DNA of 64,000 bases from Taibaiella sp965229095 (lineage in GTDB: Bacteria; Bacteroidota; Bacteroidia; Chitinophagales; Chitinophagaceae): contig OZ245855.1 in NCBI GenBank assembly GCA_965229095.1, forward strand, positions 1,860,001 to 1,924,000. The letters run 5' to 3'. Shown here in pieces: positions 16,079-25,370 of the stretch (position 1 is its first letter; each line of letters starts with the position of its first letter). The position numbers and the translations under genes are program-made. The notes beneath the pieces are model-generated. The model did not search any database and was not told the origin of the DNA. It saw only the letters and a list, made by a program, of their open reading frames with translations.

Positions 16079-18016
16079 TTACGCGGCCGCATCTTTCCAC
16101 TCAAAGGCAACCGTTACACTTGTACCCACACCAGGTTCCGACCGGATATCCAGGGTACCGCCTAAGGTCTTTACCCTGAAGCTCAGGTTCTCTAAACCAA
16201 AGCCGTAAGTCTTTTGTCCTGCGTCGAATCCCTTCCCGTTATCTTCTACCAGCAAGCTGATATGATCACCCGTCCGTTCCAGGAACACCACAACATGGCT
16301 GGCAGCGGCATGACGGATCACATTTTGTATCAGCTCCTGCACGATCCTGAAGAGCAGGGTAATATAAGTGGGCTGCATCTGTTCCAGGTTGCCGTAGGTA
16401 TTCAGCTCTATCGCCAAAGCCCCGTTGCTGCTGATATTGTCACAATAATGCTGCAAGGCTTCCTTCAGGTTTTCCCGCAGCAATGCGGAAGGCATCAGGT
16501 TATGCGAAGTTTTGCGCACTTCCTCGGTAGTATCCTCGATCATTTGCATAATGCCCAGCAACTCCTGCTTATGGGCAAAATCCGCTTTCCGGGCTACCTG
16601 CATATTCATATTGACAGCAGCCAGCATTCCACCGATACCGTCGTGCAGGTCCTGCGCCAGGCGTATCCGTTCGCGTTCCTCTCCCTGGATCAACGCCCTC
16701 ATTTCCCTGATCTCCTCATCCCGTATCAGCAACTTCTGTTTCTGCCGGAAACGGTTGTACCCAAAGAGCACCATCAGCACCAATAATAGGACAAGCCCCA
16801 CCGACAAGGTAATGATCGTGTTCTTATGGTGCAATGATTGTTCCTGGTGCTCCATGTACAGCTTGTTCTTCAGCAGTTCCCGATCCTTCTCCGAAGTGCG
16901 GTATTTGACTTCCAGTTGCTGTACATTGCTCATAACTTCCTTATTCCGGAAGCTGTCGTTCACATGGGAATAAGCAAACTGGTGCCGGTAAGCCCTGGCA
17001 TAATCGCCTCTCCCGGCATAGATCAAAGCCAATTTCCTGTTGGCTTCGACCAGGTCTCTTACAATACCGAACTGTTCAGCCGCCTTCAGGGAAATCATAA
17101 AGTAATGTTCGGCCTTGACATCGTCTTTAAGCGCATAATACACTTCACCCAGGGTAAAGATGGCCATGTTCCGGTAATAAGGATCGATACCCGCTCCCTG
17201 CACTTTAAGCGATTGTTCCAGGAAAGGAATTGCTTCTTTGGGCTTGCCCATCGAAAAATAAATATCGCCGATATTGTTCAGCAATACCAGCTCCCATTGG
17301 GTAAAATGATGTCGCTGCGCCAATTCCAGCCCCCGGAGCGACAATTCCATGCTTTCCGCGTACCGTTTCTGGTTACGGTACAGCTTGGCTTTGTTGCAAA
17401 GCACGCAGGTAATGATCTTAAGATCGTTGAATTGCCGGGCAATCACATCGGCCTTGTCCAGGTAATAGATGCTCCGTTCGTAATCGGCTGTGCTATCCGG
17501 CAGGGAAGACAACATGGCGCCATAATTGTTGTACAAGGTTGCCAGGTATTCAGGACTATATTTACCTGCTATGGGAATAGCTTTCATATAATAGCTGCCT
17601 GCCAGCTCATAATGGTCTTGTAACTGGCTGGTCTTGGCCAGGGCATTATACACTACAGCCAGCACCGGTTCCAATGACTGTGATTGTGTGCACACAAATA
17701 CCAGGCGATGCAGTACGTTCTTTTTCTCCTCGTCGGTAAGCAATGGCAATACCAGTTGCAGGCTCTTTTTCATCCCCGCGACATAGGCTATCCTTTCGCT
17801 TTGTTTTAAGGCCGTACCCAAAACCTTAATGGCGCTATCGGACGCAGTAGACAGCAGGCGCTCGCCTTGCTTGATAGCTGCCGCGATGGCAAGAGTATCG
17901 TAGTTTTTTTCGGGAGCAAAGTTATAAACAGCAGTATAGTTTTCCGGCTCCTGCGCTTGTACCCCAAAGGGACACAACGACAGCAGACAGCAAAAAACGG
18001 CAATACAAGCCTGCAT
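16079..18016 (-). CDS. TPR-containing sensor histidine kinase (HisKA_3), module 2
   Basis: I start at the ATG at 18016, which begins a signal peptide (MQACIAVFCCLLSL...VQA); an in-frame ATG at 18106 would prefix 30 residues without such character. The 645-residue protein has periplasmic TPRs (about 90-350), a coiled segment, a transmembrane helix (about 400-425, TLSVGLVLLLVLMVLFGYNRF), the phospho-accepting His in QDLHDGIGG near residue 458, and a HATPase_c domain with ELIQNVIRH and NGKGFD. Its regulator follows after 37 bp. The signal is unknown. Confidence 0.92.
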   Translation of the reverse strand: MQACIAVFCCLLSLCPFGVQAQEPENYTAVYNFAPEKNYDTLAIAAAIKQGERLLSTASDSAIKVLGTALKQSERIAYVAGMKKSLQLVLPLLTDEEKKNVLHRLVFVCTQSQSLEPVLAVVYNALAKTSQLQDHYELAGSYYMKAIPIAGKYSPEYLATLYNNYGAMLSSLPDSTADYERSIYYLDKADVIARQFNDLKIITCVLCNKAKLYRNQKRYAESMELSLRGLELAQRHHFTQWELVLLNNIGDIYFSMGKPKEAIPFLEQSLKVQGAGIDPYYRNMAIFTLGEVYYALKDDVKAEHYFMISLKAAEQFGIVRDLVEANRKLALIYAGRGDYARAYRHQFAYSHVNDSFRNKEVMSNVQQLEVKYRTSEKDRELLKNKLYMEHQEQSLHHKNTIITLSVGLVLLLVLMVLFGYNRFRQKQKLLIRDEEIREMRALIQGEERERIRLAQDLHDGIGGMLAAVNMNMQVARKADFAHKQELLGIMQMIEDTTEEVRKTSHNLMPSALLRENLKEALQHYCDNISSNGALAIELNTYGNLEQMQPTYITLLFRIVQELIQNVIRHAAASHVVVFLERTGDHISLLVEDNGKGFDAGQKTYGFGLENLSFRVKTLGGTLDIRSEPGVGTSVTVAFEWKDAAA

Positions 18017-18277
18017 AAGGTACCAGACCTGTAAAAGAACCGGGCCTCCAACACTGCCCGGCCGGTAAAGTCCGGGCATTTTCTTTTTCGCCACAACTAC
18101 ATGCACAATAGATCGGATAACGGGAAATGGTTAAACAAACATGGCCTAATGTATGAAAAATTAATTTATGATACACTTGTATCTAATTTCCCAATTCATG
18201 CAAAGCTATTTTTGTTTTTCCTATTCCGGTTATATTTTTTCAGCCGGAGTATTTGCGAAATTCCTTAAAAAAAACCT

Positions 18278-19483
18278 ATGATGAAAAAGACAGCAACATT
18301 TTTGTTATCTATGCTGACCGTGCAACTGGCTATGGCGCAGACGCAATTACCTAATCGTAATTTTGAAAACTGGACAACGGACGGGAACAATGCCGATTCC
18401 CTGATCGATTGGTCTTCCAGCAATTCCGTAGTGATGTACCCGGTAAAGTCGCTGCGCAAAGAGACAGATAGTGTTTACCAGGGTAATTATGCCGCACATG
18501 TGATCACAGCGCCTTTTGGATTTGTACAATATACCACCATCGGTATGCTGGTGAATGGGAGAGCAGAATTTACTTATGGCGGCGGTGGCGGTGGCGCCAA
18601 CGTGGAATATGCTTCCGGCGGTGGCACCCCTATTTCCATTAAACCTACAGAGCTGAGGGGCTTTTACCGCTACGAAACCAATTCGGCTGCCGACCAGGGC
18701 ACGGCCAAAGTGCTGCTGAGCCGTTTCAACACCGCAACCAACAAGCGGGATACCATTAGCTATGTAAGCCATATCTTTAATGTACAGGAGGCTTATGCAC
18801 CCTTTACCATTACCCTTACCGATCTCATGCCTGGTGTAATGCCCGATACCATAACCACTATTTTCTCAGCATCGAACCCCGCCACTGTACCGACCAATTC
18901 TGTGTTCAGCGACTTGTATCTCGACAGCCTTACCCTATACAAACCGGCAACTCCACCAGTAGCCAACTTTACAGCAGACGCTACTACCGGTACTACCAAT
19001 ACAACGGTAGTTACTTTCGACGACCTGAGCACGAATACACCTACCTCATGGAACTGGACTTTTACACCCAATACTGTTAGCTACCAGTCCGGAACGTCGG
19101 CCACTTCCGAAAACCCTGTTGTGAAATTTACGGCAGCCGGCAACTATAATGTGAAGTTAAGAGTAAGCAATGCCGATGGCAGCGATTCTACTACCAAAAC
19201 GGCTTACATCAAAATTACAGACGGCGGTACCGGCATCGGTAAAACGGAATTGCTGGAGGGCAATACGCTGTATCCTAATCCTGCCAAAGATAAAGTGTAC
19301 CTGAACGAGGCTTTCCTGGGCGCCGACCTGAAGATAGCCGATATACAAGGCAGGACTTTGATTACCCGCAAACATTTAAAAAGCACGACAGTGGATGTGT
19401 CTTCCCTGCCCGAAGGCATGTACCTGATCAGCCTTACCCAAAAAGAACTTACCAGAAGCGGTAAATTGATTATTAGAAAATAG
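18278..19483 (+). CDS. T9SS-exported protein with PKD domain
   Basis: This 401-residue secreted protein starts with a signal peptide (MMKKTATFLLSMLTVQLAMA; the second ATG at 18281 is equally possible). The N-terminal domain (about 25-225: PNRNFENWTTDG, GFYRYE, ITLTDLMPGVMPD) is of the PCMD-like type seen in Bacteroidota surface proteins. A PKD domain follows (about 228-312, ANFTADATTGTTNTTVVTFDD, split here by its loops), and a type A sorting domain ends it (LYPNPAKDKVYLNE...LPEGMYLISL). A TATTTTTG box at 18207-18214 is a possible promoter. A terminator lies just downstream. Confidence 0.88.
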   Translation: MMKKTATFLLSMLTVQLAMAQTQLPNRNFENWTTDGNNADSLIDWSSSNSVVMYPVKSLRKETDSVYQGNYAAHVITAPFGFVQYTTIGMLVNGRAEFTYGGGGGGANVEYASGGGTPISIKPTELRGFYRYETNSAADQGTAKVLLSRFNTATNKRDTISYVSHIFNVQEAYAPFTITLTDLMPGVMPDTITTIFSASNPATVPTNSVFSDLYLDSLTLYKPATPPVANFTADATTGTTNTTVVTFDDLSTNTPTSWNWTFTPNTVSYQSGTSATSENPVVKFTAAGNYNVKLRVSNADGSDSTTKTAYIKITDGGTGIGKTELLEGNTLYPNPAKDKVYLNEAFLGADLKIADIQGRTLITRKHLKSTTVDVSSLPEGMYLISLTQKELTRSGKLIIRK

Positions 19484-19511
19484 CTGAACGTCAGGAGTTT
19501 TGCAATAACGG

Positions 19512-19542
19512 AAAGGCAGGGAATTTTCCCTGCCTTCTTTTT
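19512..19542 (+). terminator. Rho-independent terminator
   Basis: An 11-bp perfect stem (AAGGCAGGGAA at 19513-19523 with its complement at 19526-19536) and a 2-nt spacer at the tip, followed by a T-rich run (CTTTTTAT). It lies 30 bp after the stop of the T9SS PKD protein. Confidence 0.85.
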
Positions 19543-19587
19543 ATGTGTTTATTACGCGCAATGCCGTAACAATATAATCTTATAACT

Positions 19588-19866
19588 AAGGTCACCTGAG
19601 CGCAGTCGAAAGAGAGGAAGGAAATTTTTGTCGTGCTTCGACTCCGCTCAGCAAGACAAAAATTTAAAGCATAATCTTACAACGTAAGGTCACCCTGTGT
19701 TATAAAGTATTTCGATTACATCGCGGCACTGCGAGAGGTAGATAACTTTATAAATAGGGTCACCCAGAGCGTAGTCGAAGGGTGAGGAGTGCGCCTCCTC
19801 CGTGCTACAATTACTCCGCCCATCATGGTTCAACTCCGCTCACCATGACCCCTGCGTTATAAGGTA
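19588..19866. repeat. Interspersed palindromic repeat island A
   Basis: The gap between two convergent genes holds several related repeat modules: TGAGCGCAGTCGAA at 19597-19610 and its near-complement TTCGACTCCGCTCA at 19637-19650 (one mismatch), GTCACCCAGAGCGTAGTCGA at 19759-19778, and at about 19821-19866 a segment whose reverse strand reads ACCTTATAACGCAGGGGTCA followed by TGGTGAGCGGAGTTGAACCA. The last module is the same family as the island at 45.66-46.25 kb but in opposite orientation. These look like REP/MITE-type elements; no transposase is encoded here. Confidence 0.8.
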
Positions 19867-19897
19867 TACTGTAGAAAACAATCTTCCCCCCTAAACA

Positions 19898-20590
19898 TCA
19901 GAACTCATCGCTGAAACGATAGCCGATACCCCAAGTGGTGAGTATATATTTAGGATGTAAGGGATCTTCTTCAATTTTGGCCCTGATATGGCTGATATGG
20001 GTTTCGACCATATGTTCAAAGCCGTTGAAACCCTGTCCCCATACTGATCCCAACAGGTGCTCCCGTGAAAATGTTTTGCCCGGGCTGGCCATAAAAAGAT
20101 GCAGCAGGTCAAATTCCTTAAAGGAAAATTCCAGCTCCGACCCATCCAGCATTACTTTACGGTTCACCTTATCCAATACCAATGGCCCGCGGATTAAGAC
20201 ATCCTGTTCTTCCCCGCTGTGCGGTATTTCTGCGCTGCGCAACATCGCTTTTACCCGCAAAATAAACTCCCCCATGCTGAAAGGCTTGGCCAGGTAATCT
20301 TCAGCGCTGCCTTCCAGTCCTTCGATCTTATCTTGCTCTTCCAGCTTCACGGTAAGCATCATCACCGGTGTATGGATCTGCTGCTTGCGCAATTGCCGGC
20401 TCAGGGCTACACCATTGGTATCGGGCAGCAGGAGGTCGAGTATGATCAGATCGTAATGATCCCGCAGGGCAAGGGCAAGACCTTCGGTTCCAGTACCGGC
20501 ATGTTGTACATTGCATTCGATCTCTTTAAGCTGCGCGGCAGCCAGCATTGCGATCTTCCCATCTTCCTCGATCATCAGGATATGTTTCAT
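19898..20590 (-). CDS. OmpR/PhoB-family response regulator (orphan)
   Basis: This 230-residue regulator has a receiver domain with the EED acidic pocket (residues 8-10), phosphoacceptor Asp52 in LIILDLLLPD, a conserved Lys in YLAKPFSMGE, and a C-terminal winged-helix domain (about 135-230, including LEFSFKEFDLLHLF, FSREHLLGSVWGQ and ending WGIGYRFSDEF). No histidine kinase gene adjoins it on either side, so its partner must lie elsewhere. Targets unknown. Confidence 0.93.
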   Translation of the reverse strand: MKHILMIEEDGKIAMLAAAQLKEIECNVQHAGTGTEGLALALRDHYDLIILDLLLPDTNGVALSRQLRKQQIHTPVMMLTVKLEEQDKIEGLEGSAEDYLAKPFSMGEFILRVKAMLRSAEIPHSGEEQDVLIRGPLVLDKVNRKVMLDGSELEFSFKEFDLLHLFMASPGKTFSREHLLGSVWGQGFNGFEHMVETHISHIRAKIEEDPLHPKYILTTWGIGYRFSDEF

Positions 20591-20682
20591 AGAATGCCTG
20601 TTTTGGGAAATGAACCATCAGAATTGGCATAACAATATAAGATTATAATTGCATACAGCGCCTGTCACCTGATTATCCTGCA

Positions 20683-20707
20683 ATAAAAAAACCCTCCGGG
20701 GAGGGTT
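20683..20707 (-). terminator. Rho-independent terminator of the 66-residue gene
   Basis: On the minus strand AACCCTCC and GGAGGGTT (20690-20697 and 20700-20707) form an 8-bp stem with a 2-nt spacer, followed by a run of seven T. It lies 32 bp beyond the stop of the small gene at 20739. Confidence 0.85.
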
Positions 20708-20738
20708 ATACGATCAGTCGTGCTTACACACACATGCA

Positions 20739-20939
20739 TCAGGCCGATGCCCCCAGGTGCTCAAATTCTTCCCGCAGGCTGTCCTGGGCATGGTACAATG
20801 CCTCATGGAATTCTTCACAGCAGGTAGATACGGTTATAAATCCTTCTTCGTTGATAAATACGTTTGGGTTTTTGCGGTGATGTATGCAATAGAGGCCTTC
20901 CAGGCCCTTCATAATAAAGTCGTTTCGCTCTCTGTTCAT
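20739..20939 (-). CDS. Small hypothetical protein with CC pair
   Basis: The 66-residue, acidic protein has the sequence elements YCIHHRKNPNVFI, a TCCEEFHEALYHA segment with adjacent cysteines at residues 40-41, and an amphipathic C-terminal helix. I do not recognise the family. A dedicated terminator follows, which supports the gene as real. It is upstream of and on the same strand as the orphan OmpR-type regulator, but the terminator lies between them, so co-transcription is not expected. Confidence 0.6.
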   Translation of the reverse strand: MNRERNDFIMKGLEGLYCIHHRKNPNVFINEEGFITVSTCCEEFHEALYHAQDSLREEFEHLGASA

Positions 20940-21144
20940 AATTGTTGCGTTTTAAAGAATGAATGTGGCTGATAGGGATTTCCGCTGCTGGGTTGGGGCA
21001 AAAAGTATATTTCACCTTTGCTACTGCAAATTAAACAACTGTTTAATTTTCTCAAAATAAAATTCGGTGAGATTTCGGTGGAAGCAATTCCCGGCTTTGT
21101 TTTTAACTTCGGTATAAGATTTTTCCTGACCAATACACATAAAA

Positions 21145-22803
21145 ATGGCGGCATCGGGTACAGATATTATCGTTATAGGTGCAGGCCTTGCCGGACTGGT
21201 AGCTGCCTGCGAGCTGATACAGGCAGGAAAAAAGGTGCTCCTGCTCGACCAGGAGCCGGAGCAAAGCCTCGGCGGGCAAGCCTTCTGGTCTTTTGGCGGT
21301 TTGTTCTTCATCAATTCGCCCGAGCAAAGACGTATGCGGATCAAAGACAGCTACGAGCTGGCCTACCAGGACTGGATGGGCAGCGCGGCTTTCGACAGAC
21401 CCGAAGATCATTGGCCGAGGCAGTGGGCCGAAGCCTATCTTCATTTTGCCGCCACGGAAAAAAGGGCCTGGCTGGGTAAGCTGGGCCTGCGCTTCTTTCC
21501 CGTAGTGGGCTGGGCCGAACGGGGCGGCTATGGCGCCATCGGTCATGGCAATTCGGTGCCCCGCTTTCATGTAACCTGGGGTACAGGACCGGGTGTATTG
21601 GCGCCTTTTATCCACCAGGTCTATGAAGGGGTAAAAAAAGGATTGGTCACTTTAAAATTCCGGCACCGGGTCAACGAGCTGCTCAGCCAGAGTGGCGCGG
21701 TTACCGGCGTTTCGGGCGACATACTGGAAGAGAGTCCTGTGGAACGCGGCCGCAAAAGTTCCCGCACCGTCACTGGCCAATTCACGTTTCCCGCTGCTGC
21801 CGTTATCGTGACCTCGGGAGGCATAGGCGCCAACCATGAGCTGGTGCGGAAAAACTGGCCGGAACGGCTGGGCAAAGCCCCCGAACATATGCTCTGCGGA
21901 GTACCCGATCATGTAGACGGCCGTATGCTGGCCATTACAGCACGAATAGGCGGCAATATCATCAACCCCGACCGTATGTGGCATTATACCGAAGGCATCC
22001 AAAACTGGGACCCTTTGTGGACACAGCACGGCATCCGCATTCTTCCCGGCCCGTCTTCTCTCTGGTTCGATGCCTTCGGCAACCGCTTGCCGGTACCTTT
22101 GTTCCCGGGTTTTGATACGCTGGGTACATTACAGCATATACAACATACCGGCAAGGCCTACACTTGGTTTATCCTGAACCAGAAGATCATCAAAAAAGAG
22201 TTTGCGCTTTCCGGATCGGAACAGAATCCCGACCTGACCGGTAAAAGCTGGCTGCAGGTACTGAAAAGAGCAACAGGCAAAGCTGCCACACCGCCGGTAG
22301 AAGCTTTTAAAGAAAAGGGAGCAGATTTTATCGTGAAACAAAACCTGGAAGAGCTGGTGCAGGCTATGAATGCGTTAACCGGCAATACCCTTCTTGATTA
22401 TACCAGGATAAAAGCGGAAGTGGAAGCCCGCGACCGGGAAGTAGAGAATAAGTTCTGCAAGGACCTGCAGGTAACTGCGATAAGAGGCGCGCGGCATTAC
22501 CTGGGCGACCGCCTTATCCGCACAGCGCCGCTCCACCCTATACTTGACCCTGGCGCCGGTCCATTGATTGCTGTACGCCTGCACCTATTGACCCGCAAGA
22601 CACTCGGCGGACTGGAAACCAACCTGGATGCACAGGTATTGGATCAAAGCGGAAGCCCTATACCGGGTCTGTATGCCGCAGGCGAGGTAAGCGGCTTTGG
22701 CGGAGGCGGTATGCATGGTTACCGTGCCCTGGAAGGCACTTTCCTGGGCGGCTGCATTTTTTCGGGAAAGGTCGCTGGAAGGGCCGCTGCTCTAACCCTA
22801 TAA
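21145..22803 (+). CDS. FAD-binding dehydrogenase (KstD/fumarate reductase flavoprotein-like)
   Basis: The 552-residue protein opens with a Rossmann dinucleotide-binding fold (VIGAGLAGLVAACELIQAG, then the acidic residue in LLLDQE) and ends with the flavoprotein C-terminal motif ISGLYAAGEVSGFGGGG-like (here PGLYAAGEVSGFGGGGMHGY) and EGTFLGGCIFSGKVAG. Overall it matches the stand-alone FAD-binding dehydrogenase family related to 3-ketosteroid dehydrogenases and fumarate reductase flavoproteins. Substrate is not known; no iron-sulfur subunit or electron-transfer partner is adjacent. The stop codon lies inside a perfect 20-bp inverted repeat. Confidence 0.88.
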   Translation: MAASGTDIIVIGAGLAGLVAACELIQAGKKVLLLDQEPEQSLGGQAFWSFGGLFFINSPEQRRMRIKDSYELAYQDWMGSAAFDRPEDHWPRQWAEAYLHFAATEKRAWLGKLGLRFFPVVGWAERGGYGAIGHGNSVPRFHVTWGTGPGVLAPFIHQVYEGVKKGLVTLKFRHRVNELLSQSGAVTGVSGDILEESPVERGRKSSRTVTGQFTFPAAAVIVTSGGIGANHELVRKNWPERLGKAPEHMLCGVPDHVDGRMLAITARIGGNIINPDRMWHYTEGIQNWDPLWTQHGIRILPGPSSLWFDAFGNRLPVPLFPGFDTLGTLQHIQHTGKAYTWFILNQKIIKKEFALSGSEQNPDLTGKSWLQVLKRATGKAATPPVEAFKEKGADFIVKQNLEELVQAMNALTGNTLLDYTRIKAEVEARDREVENKFCKDLQVTAIRGARHYLGDRLIRTAPLHPILDPGAGPLIAVRLHLLTRKTLGGLETNLDAQVLDQSGSPIPGLYAAGEVSGFGGGGMHGYRALEGTFLGGCIFSGKVAGRAAALTL

Positions 22804-22830
22804 GGGTTTTAAACCCTTATAGGGTTAGAG
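22790..22830. repeat. Perfect 20-bp inverted repeat overlapping a stop codon
   Basis: CTCTAACCCTATAAGGGTTT at 22790-22809 and its exact complement at 22811-22830 are separated by a single T. Each arm itself contains a short palindrome (ACCCT/AGGGT), so one long or two short hairpins can form. It includes the TAA of the flavin dehydrogenase gene and ends 4 bp before the stop of the convergent phosphatase-like gene. It may be a bidirectional terminator, though there is no long T-run, or an inserted palindromic element. Confidence 0.85.
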
Positions 22831-22834
22831 AGGG

Positions 22835-23965
22835 TTATGGGGCCGAAGAGTGATCCAAGGCAATCCCCCTGTCGGTCAAGGCACCCGGCTCCTTAGGTAT
22901 ATCGATGCTTTTTCCTACGCTATGCTCGCAGGTAAATTCTTTGCCCAGCAATTGTGCGATGGTGGCCGCGATCTGTTTCTGGTACAACACCTGCTCCGTC
23001 TTTACTTCTCCCAATGGCTGTATGCCCGGCCCCATTACGGCCATCCATATTTCCCGGCTTCCTTTGATGAGGAACAAATGATCGGTCCAGGTACGGGTCT
23101 TGTTGCCCCTGCCATGATCGGTAGTGATCAGGAAGGTAGTATTATTCTTATAAAAAGGATCGGTCTGTACATAATACCAAAGTTCAGAGATCATACGATC
23201 GGTATTGGCAATGGATTGCAGGTAGCTGTCGTAATGACCGTGATGGGCAAACTCATCAGCCTCGCCAAAAGCCACCAGGGCCACTTTGGGATGTTCCCGT
23301 TTAATGTATTCCCGGGCGCTCAGGTAAGTCAGCTCATCGCAACGGGTATGTCCTTTATCGGCTATACTATTCTGGATGCTGTCGATCAACAGGGAAACGG
23401 GATCGGGTTCATTTAAAAGTTCGTAACCGCTGTTGATCTTGATACCGCTTCTTTTTTCGTTGAGGATAAAAGGGAAAATATTCCAGGAGGTAAAGGCAAC
23501 CACCTGCTTTTTGTACTCGCTCTGGCTGTTGAGGAACTCGAGGATATTGGTATTCTGGTTCAGCACAGGTGTATTGGGCACAAAACGGCTATCGGCATAG
23601 CCGGTAAAGATCTCGTTGTACCCAGGATAAGAAAATTTATAGCGGTTGGCTACATTCATCCGGTTCCCATAATTCCGGTTCCCGTATATCTGTCCTTTGC
23701 GGGCTACTACATTCCAAAGAAAAGGCAACAGTTTCTTCCTGCGTTGCGTCGTATCCTTATCCCAATACATTTCCTTTACCAGGGCCGTATCCGATACATA
23801 CTTGCCCGCATCAATGATCCGCTCATCGGCACCATTAAACAATTCCTGCCAGCGCAGGCCGTCGATGGTAATGATGAATACATTGGGCGCATCGGGACCG
23901 CCGGGCGGTTGCGCGACAGCACAGAAAGAACAAAACAAACAGAAGAGTAAAGCTAGGGGCTTCAT
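22835..23965 (-). CDS. Alkaline phosphatase superfamily (sulfatase/phosphodiesterase-like) secreted protein
   Basis: The 376-residue protein has a signal peptide (residues 1-18, cleavage after CAVA) and the layout of the alkaline phosphatase superfamily: FIITIDGLRWQELFNGA (first metal Asp, about residue 34), a YPGYNEIFTGYAD segment in the nucleophile region, GEADEFAHHGHYD (Asp and His metal ligands) and ITTDHGRGNKTRTWTDH near residue 285 (Asp-His pair plus the last His). It is a predicted periplasmic or outer-surface hydrolase of phosphate or sulfate esters. Substrate is unknown. Confidence 0.85.
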   Translation of the reverse strand: MKPLALLFCLFCSFCAVAQPPGGPDAPNVFIITIDGLRWQELFNGADERIIDAGKYVSDTALVKEMYWDKDTTQRRKKLLPFLWNVVARKGQIYGNRNYGNRMNVANRYKFSYPGYNEIFTGYADSRFVPNTPVLNQNTNILEFLNSQSEYKKQVVAFTSWNIFPFILNEKRSGIKINSGYELLNEPDPVSLLIDSIQNSIADKGHTRCDELTYLSAREYIKREHPKVALVAFGEADEFAHHGHYDSYLQSIANTDRMISELWYYVQTDPFYKNNTTFLITTDHGRGNKTRTWTDHLFLIKGSREIWMAVMGPGIQPLGEVKTEQVLYQKQIAATIAQLLGKEFTCEHSVGKSIDIPKEPGALTDRGIALDHSSAP

Positions 23966-24302
23966 TACGTTGGGTTTTGCAAAGAAACCCCTTCAATGTA
24001 ACCATAATATGAGCGCAGAGTTAATATAACGCTATGTTATAAGAAGTGGTTAGTGATAATGATTAGTAGTAAATGGTCTTTGCCTGCATGCTTGAATGGT
24101 TTGGCTGAACGATCGTTTTGAAGTGGCCCTATACCGTTAATATAAACTCAAAAATGAAGTTACAATTACCGGAATATTACCTTTTTTTTATCACTATACT
24201 ACGTCTGGGTTAGCAAAATATCAAGTAAGTGTTATGTTTAGCGGAAGAGCTAAAAGCTATCAAATCAGGATATAAGTTTGCCTCCATAATAGAATACCGT
24301 TA
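23966..24302. other. Divergent intergenic region before the sugar operon
   Basis: This 337-bp AT-rich gap separates the phosphatase-like gene (leftward) from the sugar operon (rightward) and must carry the operon promoter. TAAGTTTG at 24273-24280 fits the -7 consensus TAnnTTTG, giving a short leader of about 15 nt, but I find no TTTG at the expected -33 distance. No ORF or repeat is convincing here. Confidence 0.5.
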
Positions 24303-25370
24303 ATGGGAATGGGCAAAAAAATATTGTTTATTACAGGGTCTATGAACCAGACCTCCCAGATGTTTCAGATTGCCGGGGAGCTCCCGGAATACGATTGCTG
24401 GTTCAGCCAGATGTTCAGCGACTTTCCATTAGTAAGATACCTTAACAACAAGACTTCGCTCCTGGATAAAACCATTATCTCCAGGCCGCACCGGAAAAAA
24501 GCAGAAGCTTTCCTGCGCAGCCATGGCTGTAATATAGATTATGAAGCCAGGCTGAATACCTACGACCTGGTAGTCTGCTGCAGCGATCTTATCCTTCCTG
24601 CCAAGCTGCGGGCTATCAAAACCATATGGGTACAGGAAGGCATGATCGACAGGGTTACCTTTCTCAGCAAAGTGGTTAAAGCGTTGAAAGCATCGCCCAC
24701 CCTTTGTTTCAATACTTCACTGAACGGTTCCACCAACAAATGCGATCTCTATTGCGCCGCCTCCGAAGGCTATAAGCAATACATTTCCCGTATGGGTACC
24801 GATATGGCCAAAGTGTATGTAACCGGCATGCTCAACTATGATAATGCCGCGCAATACCTGGATAATGACTTTCTCCACCACGACTATATCATGGTGGCCA
24901 CAACGGATATGCGGGAAACAGCAAGACCCGAGAACCGTGTGAAGTTCATTAAACATTGCGTAGCTATTGCCGGAGGAAGGCCGTTGTTGTTCAAGCTGCA
25001 TCCCAATGAGAACTTCAAAAGGGCAATAAAAGAGATCGAGCAAAATACCCCCAAAGACACGTTGATCTTTACCGAAGGCAATACCAGTCATATGATCGCC
25101 AATTGCCTCGAGCTGATCACGCAATATTCTACCGTAGTGTACACCGGCATCGCCCTGGGCAAAAAAGTACATTCCTGGTTTGATGTAAACGAATTATACC
25201 GGCTGGCGCCCTTGCAGAATGGCGGCACATCGGCCCGTAACATAGCAGGCATCTGCAGGGCCTATGTCGAGTTCAAAGGATCGGGACAGGAGTTCATCCA
25301 ATCCTTCCCATACCCATCGGCTACGCCTGTACAATACTATAAAGAAAAGGAGTCCATGTATGCAGGATAA
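24303..25370 (+). CDS. GT-B-like glycosyltransferase or epimerase-fold protein, first gene of the sugar operon
   Basis: This is a 355-residue cytoplasmic protein with no signal peptide. Strand-turn starts (KKILFITGSMNQ), a central KVYVTGMLNYD, LFKLHPNENF (the HPxE element common in capsule and CDP-glycerol-type transferases and in UDP-GlcNAc 2-epimerase-like folds) and ITQYSTVVYTGIALGKKVHS (place of the GT-B donor-site Ser/Thr-Gly loop) suggest a GT-B fold. It may be the transferase for the sugar built by the genes downstream. The next gene overlaps its 3' end by 11 bp. Start at 24303; ATG at 24309 is an alternative. Confidence 0.6.
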   Translation: MGMGKKILFITGSMNQTSQMFQIAGELPEYDCWFSQMFSDFPLVRYLNNKTSLLDKTIISRPHRKKAEAFLRSHGCNIDYEARLNTYDLVVCCSDLILPAKLRAIKTIWVQEGMIDRVTFLSKVVKALKASPTLCFNTSLNGSTNKCDLYCAASEGYKQYISRMGTDMAKVYVTGMLNYDNAAQYLDNDFLHHDYIMVATTDMRETARPENRVKFIKHCVAIAGGRPLLFKLHPNENFKRAIKEIEQNTPKDTLIFTEGNTSHMIANCLELITQYSTVVYTGIALGKKVHSWFDVNELYRLAPLQNGGTSARNIAGICRAYVEFKGSGQEFIQSFPYPSATPVQYYKEKESMYAG

